Source of the DNA: Hominenteromicrobium gallistercoris
GTDB taxonomy: Bacteria; Bacillota; Clostridia; Oscillospirales; Acutalibacteraceae
Direction: 5' to 3'
DNA: 15,079 nt
NCBI GenBank assembly: GCA_019119145.1
Contig: DWXR01000010.1
Coordinates: 1 to 15,079 of the forward strand
Shown: positions 1-5,744 of the stretch, piece after piece
Position numbering within the stretch: position 1 is the stretch's first letter
How the letters are laid out: each line of letters starts with the position of its first letter
Translations under genes and position numbers: made by a program
Notes under the pieces: generated by a model
Told to the model about the DNA's origin: nothing
Seen by the model: the letters and a program-made list of their open reading frames with translations, nothing else
Databases searched by the model: none

Positions 1-2
1 TT

Positions 3-122
3 CTGGAGGAGGCTGGAGGTGCGATTTTCACAGTGGCTGGAGATGAACTGCCTCTGGAGCAGAAAAGCACTGTGCTCGCTCTCAATTCCATTGAGCTGAA
101 AGACTGCGTTTTCGCTACATGA
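3..122 (+). CDS. C-terminal tail of an unknown protein (cut by window edge)
   Basis: An open frame enters from the left edge and ends at TGA 120-122, giving about 39 residues that start LEEAGGAIFTVAGDE and end KDCVFAT. The tail alternates acidic and hydrophobic residues and reads like a natural globular C-terminus, but I do not recognise the family. It is AT-richer than the genes after position 886 and lies on the far side of the tRNA attachment-like junction, so I infer that it belongs to an integrative element. With only the last 39 codons visible it could also be a chance open frame. The minus strand is open over the same stretch. Confidence 0.4.
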   Translation: MEEAGGAIFTVAGDELPLEQKSTVLALNSIELKDCVFAT

Positions 123-376
123 TAATAGACCGTTGTAAAAGATTTGAGGTATCTTGGAATCTGGCAAGAAGCGAGGGATTTTTCTGGCCGCAGCCTGGCA
201 AATAAGAAGTTAACTCCTTTGGTGCTTTCAACTCTTGGAGTTAAAGGACAGAAGATTTTACGAATAGTTCCTGATTTTGACCACCATTTGACTACTACAG
301 AGATTTTCTCTAATGCCCAAATCCGTATCTCTATTCCTGTACACTTTGCCTTTTTAATCGCCATTTCAGACATAAG
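123..376. other. Non-coding left flank of the tRNA, probable element end
   Basis: No convincing gene is seen here. The stretch is AT-richer than the rest of the window. It holds a perfect 8-bp inverted repeat, TTAACTCC (210-217) and GGAGTTAA (237-244), and the paired arm-like repeats at 277-298. A plus-strand open frame from 144 runs through the tRNA and is judged spurious. I infer that this is the terminal non-coding part of an integrative element abutting tRNA-Arg. Confidence 0.4.
277..298 (+). repeat. Paired arm-like direct repeats (left side)
   Basis: Two 11-bp copies lie head to tail: TTGACCACCAT (277-287) and TTGACTACTAC (288-298). The same 11-bp period and core TTGACTACT occur in inverted orientation on the other side of the tRNA heptamer (533-554 and 725-746). 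Short direct repeats flanking a tRNA-embedded core on both sides, pointing inwards, match the arm-type integrase binding sites known for tyrosine recombinase attachment sites. The integrase itself is not in the window, so the role is inferred. Confidence 0.5.
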
Positions 377-407
377 AAAACCTCCAAAGGAGCCATTCCT
401 TTGGAGG
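377..407 (-). terminator. Rho-independent terminator of tRNA-Arg
   Basis: A perfect 10-bp stem (381-390 with 398-407, seven-base loop) is followed on the minus strand by TTTTCTT. It begins a few bases after the encoded CCA of the tRNA and so ends its transcript. Confidence 0.85.
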
Positions 408-410
408 TTT

Positions 411-487
411 TGGTGCGCCCGACTGGATTCGAACCAGCGGCCTACAGAGTCGGAGTCTGTCACTCTATCCAGCTGAGCTACGAGCGC
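411..487 (-). tRNA. tRNA-Arg (anticodon CCG)
   Basis: Read on the minus strand, this folds as a complete 77-nt tRNA with encoded CCA (411-413). The acceptor GCGCTCG pairs with CGGGCGC (one G-U), the D stem is GCTC/GAGT, and the anticodon stem ACAGA/TCTGT is perfect around loop CTCCGAC. The T arm is GCTGG-TTCGAAT-CCAGT. Anticodon CCG reads CGG (Arg). The anticodon loop is also the heptamer repeated at 641 and 833, so the gene doubles as an integration target. The 5' half (449-487) is shared with the tandem unit, whereas the 3' half and terminator appear only once. I infer that the present gene is a recombinant of two halves. A second copy of the 5' half has A instead of T at acceptor position 5. 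Confidence 0.96.
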
Positions 488-532
488 AAATATTTATGAG
501 AACCGCGGAAGCGGTAGTCACCTTTTTGAAAA

Positions 533-554
533 ATAGTAGTCAAACAGTAGTCAA
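533..554 (-). repeat. Paired arm-like direct repeats, unit 1
   Basis: On the minus strand this reads TTGACTACTGT then TTGACTACTAT, two 11-bp copies head to tail. A third partial copy (TGACTACC) lies at 513-520. Orientation is inverted relative to the pair at 277-298, as expected for arm sites either side of a recombination core. Confidence 0.5.
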
Positions 555-578
555 CGGCAGGATTTTTTCTTTCTGCCG
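555..578. other. Conserved hairpin, unit 1
   Basis: The stem is CGGCAG (555-560) with CTGCCG (573-578) around a 12-base T-rich loop. The equivalent stem in unit 2 is CGGCGG/CCGCCG, so one base pair has changed on both sides. This compensatory change suggests that the structure itself is kept, as RNA hairpin or DNA cruciform. Confidence 0.5.
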
Positions 579-640
579 ATCCCGCAAAACCCGATAAACA
601 CTGGCTTTTTCGAGATGTCTCAACTGGAACGGCCTGAACC

Positions 641-679
641 GTCGGAGTCTGTCACTCTATCCAGCTGAGCTACGTGCGC
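641..679 (-). pseudogene. tRNA-Arg 5'-half fragment
   Basis: This repeats the first 39 bases of the tRNA (acceptor 5' strand, D arm, anticodon 5' stem and loop to CTCCGAC) and then diverges into GGTTCAGGCC, so no 3' half follows. Acceptor base 5 is A where the intact gene has T. With the intact 3' half it would give an A-G mismatch, so this fragment was once matched to a different 3' half. Confidence 0.85.
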
Positions 680-724
680 AAATATATATGAGAACCGCAG
701 AAGCGGTAGTCAACCTTTTGAAAA

Positions 725-746
725 ATAGTAGTCAAACAGTAGTCAA
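725..746 (-). repeat. Paired arm-like direct repeats, unit 2
   Basis: These 22 bases are identical to the pair at 533-554, exactly 192 bp away, although the surrounding unit has diverged by about 9%. A third copy, TTGACTACC, lies at 705-713. The absolute conservation of the pair within a diverged repeat supports a binding-site role. Confidence 0.5.
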
Positions 747-770
747 CGGCGGGATTTTTCTTTTCCGCCG
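747..770. other. Conserved hairpin, unit 2
   Basis: The stem is CGGCGG (747-752) with CCGCCG (765-770). It is the counterpart of 555-578, with an A-T to G-C covariation in the stem. Confidence 0.5.
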
Positions 771-832
771 AACCCGCAAAGCCCGATAAATACTGACTTT
801 TTCGGAATGTCTCAACTGAATCGGCCTGAACC

Positions 833-839
833 GTCGGAG
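833..839 (-). other. Third copy of the tRNA anticodon-loop heptamer (attachment-core-like)
   Basis: GTCGGAG (CTCCGAC on the minus strand) sits 192 bp from the copy at 641-647 and 384 bp from the one inside the intact tRNA (449-455). To its right the sequence is unrelated to the tRNA and leads into the NahK-like gene. It therefore marks the right limit of the array and a plausible crossover point. Confidence 0.5.
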
Positions 840-885
840 GCTCGTTTTGCTTTTGAAAGCTGTTCTCAGCGGGTCGGGAATGGGA

Positions 886-1977
886 TCAGAGATACGCTTC
901 GACGACCGACGCCATGTCGTTCCAACGCGCTTCCATTTCCCCGACCAGATGGAACTGGTTGCGCGCGCGGTCCAGGTTGTGCTGCGGATAGGCGGTTTTG
1001 AAGTAGACGTCGCCGTCGAGATAATCCGCGAGGAAGCGGATGCCGACCTCGAGTGTCATCAGCTTTGCGCCGACGGGCAGCGTGCGGATCTCCGTTTCGG
1101 TCAGGGCGCCGCCGGCCTCGCGCAGGAAGCCCGCGGTGTACGAACGGAAACGGTCGAGGCTGAAATGGACTTTTGAAAGGTCGGTTTCGTCCTCGGCCGC
1201 CGTCGAAGCGCCCGTGCGGATGGAATCGCCAAAGTCGAAGGCGGTCAGGCCGGGCATGACCGTGTCGAGGTCGATGACGCAGACGGCGGCGCCGGTGCGG
1301 CTGTCGAACAGGATGTTGCTCATCTTCGTGTCGTTGTGCGTGACCCGCAGCGGCAGCCGGTCCTTTTCGAGCAGCTCCATCAGGACCGCGCAGTCCGCCT
1401 TGCGGTCGTTGACGAACCGCAGCTCTGCCGTGACCTCGCGCAGGCGGCCCGCTTCGTCGCGGAGCGCGGCTTCGGCGAGCTGGCGGTAGCGCGCGGGCGT
1501 ATCGTGAAAATGTGGGATCGTTTCGTGCAGCGTGTCCGCCGGGTAATCGGCGAGCATGCGCTGGAAAGCGCCGAACGCCGCGCCGGACTTCATCAGCATC
1601 TCGTCGGAGTCGGCGGTCTCAAAGGCCGTGGTGTCCGGGATGTGCAGCGTCACGCGCCAGTACTGGCCGCTGCTGTCCACGTAGTAGTCCGCGCCGTCCG
1701 CCGTCTTGAGGACGGTCAGCGTGCCGCGGGCGGGGTCCCCGCCCTGCGCCGCGAGCTTTGCGGCGAGAAAGCGCGTGACGCCGAGCATGTTTTCCATGAT
1801 CGCGTCCGGGCGATGAAAGACAAACCCGTTGATGCGCTGCAGGATGTATGCGCCGTCGGGGCAGACGACGCGGTAGGTGTCGTTGATGTGTCCGCTGCCG
1901 AACGGGGCGATGGACAAAATTTTGCCGCCGAAGGCATACGCTGCGGCGGCTTCCCGAAACAGGGGTTCCTTGGACAT
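886..1977 (-). CDS. NahK-like N-acetylhexosamine 1-kinase (APH-fold phosphotransferase)
   Basis: This 363-residue cytoplasmic kinase strongly resembles bifidobacterial N-acetylhexosamine 1-kinase (NahK), which phosphorylates GlcNAc or GalNAc at C1 with ATP in the lacto-N-biose/galacto-N-biose route. Visible landmarks are an N-terminal nucleotide-loop-like FGSGHINDTY (26-35), the catalytic loop RVTHNDTKMSNIL (211-223; D216 as base, N221 for metal), IDLDT (235-239) and FDFGDSIRTGAST (247-259), plus a FLADYL helix (315-320). Length matches NahK. The start is ATG 1977 with GAAAGGAACC upstream. It follows the gene at 2012-3298 by 34 bp in the same direction, so they are probably co-transcribed. 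No phosphorylase (lnpA) or uridylyltransferase is adjacent, so the exact sugar substrate is open. Other APH-family sugar kinases are the alternative. Confidence 0.85.
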   Translation of the reverse strand: MSKEPLFREAAAAYAFGGKILSIAPFGSGHINDTYRVVCPDGAYILQRINGFVFHRPDAIMENMLGVTRFLAAKLAAQGGDPARGTLTVLKTADGADYYVDSSGQYWRVTLHIPDTTAFETADSDEMLMKSGAAFGAFQRMLADYPADTLHETIPHFHDTPARYRQLAEAALRDEAGRLREVTAELRFVNDRKADCAVLMELLEKDRLPLRVTHNDTKMSNILFDSRTGAAVCVIDLDTVMPGLTAFDFGDSIRTGASTAAEDETDLSKVHFSLDRFRSYTAGFLREAGGALTETEIRTLPVGAKLMTLEVGIRFLADYLDGDVYFKTAYPQHNLDRARNQFHLVGEMEARWNDMASVVEAYL

Positions 1978-2011
1978 AACTTTGCGGTTCCTTTCAGGCT
2001 GAAGCGCGGCT

Positions 2012-3298
2012 TCAGTTGTTGACGACGATGCGCAGGATCTCCGAGCCGCCGGCCGCGCTGCGGTTCATCGTGCCGCTCGTGCGCTCGATGATGCCGCGGA
2101 CGGCCTCGAGCTGCGGGTTGTCCTCCTCCGTCTTCGGCTCCAGCAGCGAGGCGACCAAGGTGCTGACCGACTGCGCGGTCAGGGCTTTGCGCTTTCTGAC
2201 CGGGGCGGGCGCGGAATAAACGGCCTCGAACGTGATGCGGTTTTCGGCCGGCATCACCGTCATGCGCACGAGCTTGTCGTCGGTCTGCGCGCAGTTCGCG
2301 CGGTCGATGGCGTAGGCGAGCGTGTCGTTGAGGATGACGCAGAACTCGATGGTTTTCAGGCGTGTCGAGCCGAGCGCGACGTTGCTCTCGAGCCGGACGC
2401 CGCAGTGCTTCGCGTAGGCGGCGTTTGCGGCGACGACCGCGTTGATGTAGGGGTTCTCGCTGTACTGGTCGAGCAGCGGGTCGCGCAGGTCGCCCTCGTC
2501 GGCGATCGTGGTGCGGATGGACTCGAGGTCGCCGTGGCGCGCGGCCTCGGTGATCTCGCCGAGCACGAAGCGGTGGTGGTCGCGGGCCGTCTGCGCGTTC
2601 GTCACGTTGCCGACCATCGCGTTGAAGTAGTTGGCCTCAGCCTGCAGCAGCGCGTCCCGGTACGCGGCGGTGCAGGTGCGCTCCTTGTACTTGGCCGCGT
2701 TGTACGCCGCGCGGGCGGTGAAGGCAATGATCAGGTAGAAAAAGACCGTGAGGAAAAAGCGCGGCGCGTAGGTGTGGATGCCGAACAGCCCGGTCAGGCT
2801 TCCGTTTGCGACGAGCAGGCACAGAAGCTGCGCGCAGCAAAGGCCGATGGAGAGCACAGAGAAGCCGCGGTCCGCGAAGTAGTGGAAGGGCCGCACGAAG
2901 GTGATCAGCGAGAGGAAGGAGAAGAAGAGGTAGATGAGGATGCCGATCACGATGGGGAGGAAACCGCCGGTGCCGAACGGCAGCGCGCCGAGAAAATACT
3001 CGGTAAAGGCGGAGAGAAAGCTGTGGTTGCAGATCAGGAGAATCGCGACAAAGAGCTTCTGCACGATGTTGTTCGTATAGAGAAAGACGGCCGCGACGAG
3101 CAGCAGAAAGACGTTGATCCCGTTGCCGATCTGCCCGGTCGCGTCGTTAAAGGCGGGGGAGAGGAACAGGTTCAGAAGCAGCGACAGCACGTAGGCCGCG
3201 CCGGAAACGATCAGGCTGGTCACCATCCGGAAGCGTCCGTTCAGGATGGCGAGAAAAAGCAAAGCGTTGCACAGAAAAACGACGGGAAGGCAGAGCAT
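2012..3298 (-). CDS. AgrC-like membrane sensor protein with degenerate GHKL kinase domain
   Basis: This 428-residue protein has about six hydrophobic segments in residues 1-195. A linker follows (ARDHHRFVLGEI, 238-248, at the histidine-box position) and then a C-terminal GHKL-like ATPase region. The pattern NPYINAVVAANAAYAKHCGVRLES (282-305) and EFCVILNDTLAYAIDRA (318-334) follows AgrC/CitA-type kinases. The N box has lost its second Asn (DNA to AYA), and no G-rich GLG lid is seen before the end. I infer weak or absent kinase activity, so it may be a pseudokinase sensor. No response regulator is nearby. The start is ATG 3298, preceded by AAGGAG about 9 bp upstream. It is first in an operon with the NahK-like kinase, which hints at sensing linked to amino-sugar use, though that is only contextual. 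Confidence 0.7.
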   Translation of the reverse strand: MLCLPVVFLCNALLFLAILNGRFRMVTSLIVSGAAYVLSLLLNLFLSPAFNDATGQIGNGINVFLLLVAAVFLYTNNIVQKLFVAILLICNHSFLSAFTEYFLGALPFGTGGFLPIVIGILIYLFFSFLSLITFVRPFHYFADRGFSVLSIGLCCAQLLCLLVANGSLTGLFGIHTYAPRFFLTVFFYLIIAFTARAAYNAAKYKERTCTAAYRDALLQAEANYFNAMVGNVTNAQTARDHHRFVLGEITEAARHGDLESIRTTIADEGDLRDPLLDQYSENPYINAVVAANAAYAKHCGVRLESNVALGSTRLKTIEFCVILNDTLAYAIDRANCAQTDDKLVRMTVMPAENRITFEAVYSAPAPVRKRKALTAQSVSTLVASLLEPKTEEDNPQLEAVRGIIERTSGTMNRSAAGGSEILRIVVNN

Positions 3299-3386
3299 GG
3301 CGCATTCTCCTTATCATGAAATCTCCGGATCTCGGGCGGGTGCGGCAGGCACCGCTGCGCCCGCAAAAAGGCATAGAATATATGTT

Positions 3387-3415
3387 ATTATAACACAGCC
3401 TTGTGCGCCTTTCAA
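3387..3415 (-). promoter_or_regulatory. Sigma-A promoter of the minus-strand sensor-kinase operon
   Basis: On the minus strand, -35 TTGAAA (3410-3415) and -10 TATAAT (3387-3392) are separated by exactly 17 bp. The promoter lies about 90 bp upstream of the start at 3298 and about 60 bp from the divergent padR promoter. Confidence 0.85.
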
Positions 3416-3467
3416 CAAAAGAATTTCCCTATCGGTCGAAATCCGTTATTTTTTGCAAAAGAATAAA

Positions 3468-3492
3468 ATATACCTTGACAGGTGAGGTATAT
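3468..3492. promoter_or_regulatory. Inverted-repeat operator, probable PadR site
   Basis: ATATACC (3468-3474) and GGTATAT (3486-3492) form a perfect 7-bp inverted repeat with an 11-bp gap that covers the -35 box of padR. A nested ACCT-TGAC-AGGT repeat sits inside it. PadR repressors usually bind such palindromes in their own promoter, so autorepression is the inference. Confidence 0.6.
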
Positions 3493-3503
3493 GCGTGTAT
3501 TAT
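3475..3503 (+). promoter_or_regulatory. Sigma-A promoter of the padR operon
   Basis: A consensus -35 TTGACA (3475-3480) and -10 TATTAT (3498-3503) have a 17-bp spacer. Transcription would begin near 3510, about 48 bp before the padR start. Confidence 0.85.
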
Positions 3504-3557
3504 GTATGTAAGAGATAGAGAATACTTCTCCAGACAAAAAGAAAGGAGCGGTTTGCC

Positions 3558-3881
3558 ATGGCGATTGCAGCGGATTTGATCCGCGGGCATACGGATACGA
3601 TCATTCTGGCGCAGCTCACGCACGGCGACAGCTATGGGTACAACATCAACCGCGTGATCCAGCAGATCACCGGCGGGCAGTATGAGCTCAAGGAAGCCAC
3701 GCTGTACACGGCGTTTCGCCGGCTTGAGCAGAACGGGCTGATCGTCTCCTACTGGGGTGACGAAAACACGGGCGCGCGCAGGCGGTATTACTCGATCACC
3801 TCCGCGGGGCGGGCGTACTATGAGACGCTGCTTGCGGAGTGGGAGTATTCCCGGAATATCATCGAGCAGCTGATTCGGTGA
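3558..3881 (+). CDS. PadR-family transcriptional repressor
   Basis: This 107-residue winged-helix protein is of normal length for the short (subfamily 2) PadR type. Landmarks are DTIILAQLTHGDSYGYNI (13-30) for the first helices, ELKEATLYTAFRRLEQNGLI (43-62) for the recognition helix region, and the wing with R-rich GARRRYYSITSAGRAY (72-87). A C-terminal helix (90-107) serves for dimerisation. Its start is ATG 3558, after GAAAGGAG. It is the first gene of a three-gene cassette with a HAAS-like membrane protein and a DUF4097 protein, a combination repeatedly seen in Firmicutes. The inverted repeat over its -35 box fits autoregulation. The inducing signal is unknown; cell-envelope stress is a reasonable guess for this cassette. 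Confidence 0.93.
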   Translation: MAIAADLIRGHTDTIILAQLTHGDSYGYNINRVIQQITGGQYELKEATLYTAFRRLEQNGLIVSYWGDENTGARRRYYSITSAGRAYYETLLAEWEYSRNIIEQLIR

Positions 3882-3892
3882 GGCACATCTTC

Positions 3893-3922
3893 GGGGCCCG
3901 GCGCTGCGGCGGCCGGGGCCGG
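3893..3922. other. GC-rich hairpin between padR and the next gene
   Basis: GGCCCGGC (3895-3902) can pair with GCCGGGGCC (3912-3920) with one bulged G. There is no T-tract, so it is not a classical terminator. It could set relative expression or protect the mRNA end within the operon. Confidence 0.35.
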
Positions 3923-3950
3923 TTCCGAGAAATGAAGGAGTGAGATTCAA

Positions 3951-4637
3951 ATGGAGTACAACATCAGGGCGTATGTCGACGAGCTCTTCCGCGACGCGCC
4001 GGACACGCAGCGCGCCTATGAGATGAAGGTGGAGCTGGTGCAGAACCTCGTGGACAAGTACAACGACCTTGTCGCCTCCGGCAAATCGGAGGAGGACGCC
4101 TACAACATCACGATTTACGGCATCGGCGACATCTCGGAGCTTCTCGAGGAGATGCGCCGGGAGGAGCCGGCGCAGCCGTTTTTCGGGCAGCAGAGCGGCG
4201 GCTACTACACGGCGATGAGCTACTTCCGCCGCCGCAGCGCGGCCATGATCGCCGTCGCCGTTGCGCTGTACATCTTCAGCATCATCCCGGTCGTCGTGCT
4301 TGGCGTGCTCAGCGCGGTCGTGCACGAGGAGTATCTGGCGGCGCTCGGCGTTGCGGGTATGTTCACGTTTGCGGGCATCGCCACGGCGCTGCTGATCTGG
4401 AACGCACTGACAAAGCCGAAGGCCGACGACCCGCCCGAGATCGTGGTCGACCTGTACAACCGCAAGAAGGGCGGCAGCCCGGTGCTCAAGGCGGTGGAGT
4501 CCGGCTTCTGGATTCTGGTCGTCGCGGCGTATTTCCTGCTGAGCTTTCTGACGCACCGCTGGGACATCACCTGGCTCATCTTTCTTGTCGCGCCGGCCGT
4601 TTGGGGCATTCTGCATGCGGCGGCCAGCCGTAAGTGA
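3951..4637 (+). CDS. HAAS-like (DUF1700-type) membrane protein, partner of PadR
   Basis: This is a 228-residue membrane protein. Residues 1-72 form a charged helical N-terminal domain of the HAAS/DUF1700 type (helices MEYNIRAYVDELFRDAP, MKVELVQNLVDKYNDLVASGKSEEDAY, and a Gly-rich turn before ISELLEEM). Four hydrophobic segments follow, at about 98-123, 130-152, 183-201 and 205-223, with a soluble loop between the second and third. The family is known for its linkage to PadR regulators. The role is usually taken as signalling at the membrane, but no reaction is established. ATG 3951 follows AAGGAG by 11 bases. It lies 69 bp after padR and 21 bp before the DUF4097 gene. The domain call rests on pattern and context, not on a catalytic motif. 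Confidence 0.7.
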   Translation: MEYNIRAYVDELFRDAPDTQRAYEMKVELVQNLVDKYNDLVASGKSEEDAYNITIYGIGDISELLEEMRREEPAQPFFGQQSGGYYTAMSYFRRRSAAMIAVAVALYIFSIIPVVVLGVLSAVVHEEYLAALGVAGMFTFAGIATALLIWNALTKPKADDPPEIVVDLYNRKKGGSPVLKAVESGFWILVVAAYFLLSFLTHRWDITWLIFLVAPAVWGILHAAASRK

Positions 4638-4658
4638 CCGGGAAAGCGGGGGATTGTG

Positions 4659-5642
4659 ATGAAAACACAGAAGGTATTGAAAATCACGGCGCTGAGCTGT
4701 ATTGCGGTCTTTGCGCTCGGCGTGCTCATTTTCGGACTCGTGACCGGCTTCGGCATCGAGGACGTCCGGGCGCTGTTTGAAAAACCGGCGGAAAGCGGGT
4801 ACGACACGCCGTACACGTATACGGAGGACCTCGATTATCTCGACGAGCTCGTGATCGACTGGCCCGGCGGGCCGGTGACGCTTTCGCTGTACGACGGCGA
4901 CGTCGTGACGGTGACCGAGACGGCGCGGCGCGCGCTCGAGGAAGAGGAAAAGCTGGCGCTGGAGATCGACGGCGGCACGCTCTCGATCCGCTGGAACGGC
5001 GCGTGGCTGCAGGCCGGCATATCGGACGACGAGGCCAAGCGGCTGGAGGTGCAGGTGCCGCAGGCGCTTGCCGAGGACCTCTCCGCCGTTTCCATTCGCA
5101 CGTCTTCGGGCGACGTTTCGGCGGCCGGTTTCGCGGCGCGTGAAATTTCGCTGGAGACGGTTTCGGGCGACATCGACGCGGCGGCGCTGCGCGCCGGACG
5201 CCTGACGCTCAACTCCACCTCCGGCGAGATCCGCGGGGAAAATCTCGAGGGCACGGAGAACATCACGGCCGGCAACGTTTCGGGCGAGACGGCGCTCACG
5301 GGCGTGCAGGCCGGAGCGCTTGCGCTCTCCTCGACCTCCGGCGCGGTCGCGGCCGACGGAACGGCCGAAACGCTGACCTGCCGCTCCGTTTCCGGCGCCG
5401 CGTCGCTGACGCTGCGGAGCTGGCCGGCCGAGGCCGAGATCTCCACGGTCAGCGGCGGCGTTGCGGTGCGCGGGCCGGCCGACGAAAGCGGCTTTGCGTG
5501 CGCGGTTTCCACGGTGTCCGGCGAAACGGACTGCGGCTTTGACGCGGCGGAGGACGGCGGCACCTACACGCTCGGCGCAGGGGAGGCGGCGCTGCGCATC
5601 TCCACAACGTCGGGCAATGTGGAGCTGGCGCCGCTGGCCTGA
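4659..5642 (+). CDS. DUF4097-family membrane-anchored beta-repeat protein
   Basis: The protein has 327 residues. A membrane anchor lies at about 8-30 (KITALSCIAVFALGVLIFGL) with the rest outside the cytoplasm. Residues about 140-325 form a repetitive beta solenoid with at least nine Ser-Gly turns: TSSGDV, TVSGDI, STSGEI, NVSGET, STSGAV, SVSGAA, TVSGGV, TVSGET, TTSGNV. This is the hallmark of DUF4097 (putative adhesin-like) proteins. I chose ATG 4659, with GGGGG 6 bp upstream; GTG 4656 would add one residue. It ends the padR operon. DUF4097 proteins often accompany PadR and HAAS proteins and are thought to be envelope sensors or scaffolds, with no enzyme activity shown. The exact binding partner is unknown. 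Confidence 0.85.
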   Translation: MKTQKVLKITALSCIAVFALGVLIFGLVTGFGIEDVRALFEKPAESGYDTPYTYTEDLDYLDELVIDWPGGPVTLSLYDGDVVTVTETARRALEEEEKLALEIDGGTLSIRWNGAWLQAGISDDEAKRLEVQVPQALAEDLSAVSIRTSSGDVSAAGFAAREISLETVSGDIDAAALRAGRLTLNSTSGEIRGENLEGTENITAGNVSGETALTGVQAGALALSSTSGAVAADGTAETLTCRSVSGAASLTLRSWPAEAEISTVSGGVAVRGPADESGFACAVSTVSGETDCGFDAAEDGGTYTLGAGEAALRISTTSGNVELAPLA

Positions 5643-5685
5643 CGGCATCCGGATATTTGAAAACAGCAAAACCATCAAAACAGAA

Positions 5686-5723
5686 CGAACGGGGCGGCTT
5701 CCGCGCGGAGTCCGTCCCGTTCG
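5686..5723. terminator. Bidirectional terminator between convergent genes
   Basis: CGAACGGG (5686-5693) pairs perfectly with CCCGTTCG (5716-5723), and the inner GC-rich arms can pair further. T-rich sequence follows on both strands (CTTGTTTCTG on plus, TTCTGTTTTGATGG on minus). It sits between the convergent stops at 5642 and 5745 and can serve both. Confidence 0.7.
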
Positions 5724-5744
5724 CTTGTTTCTGTGCGACCGGCG

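Larger units (their letters stand above)
449..832 (-). repeat. Two tandem diverged 192-bp units containing a tRNA 5' half
   Basis: Units 449-640 and 641-832 align without gaps, with about 17 differences by eye (about 91% identity). Each holds, in plus-strand order, the heptamer GTCGGAG, the tRNA-Arg 5' half, a short hairpin (ACCGC/GCGGT), an 11-bp-period pair of arm-like repeats, a second hairpin, and a tail ending GGCCTGAACC. A third heptamer follows at 833-839, exactly 192 bp on, after which similarity stops. Both divergence and length conservation argue against a recent simple duplication. I infer remnants of repeated integration and excision at the tRNA, or accreted element ends. A plain old tandem duplication remains possible. 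Confidence 0.85.

Noticed and set aside
144..476. Plus-strand open frame of 110 codons
   Set aside because: It runs through the tRNA terminator and into the tRNA-Arg gene on the other strand, has no ribosome site and no family-like sequence.
449..839. CRISPR array
   Set aside because: Two 192-bp units are nearly identical along their whole length with no short-repeat/variable-spacer pattern, and no cas genes are present.
840..885. Short GCTTT/AAAGC hairpin after the NahK-like gene as a terminator
   Set aside because: The stem is five pairs with a two-base loop and no T-tract on the minus strand, too weak to call.
3429..5678. Very long minus-strand open frame (about 749 codons)
   Set aside because: It lies antisense to padR, the HAAS-like gene and the DUF4097 gene, is Arg/Ala-rich and low in complexity, and is a codon-bias shadow in GC-rich DNA.
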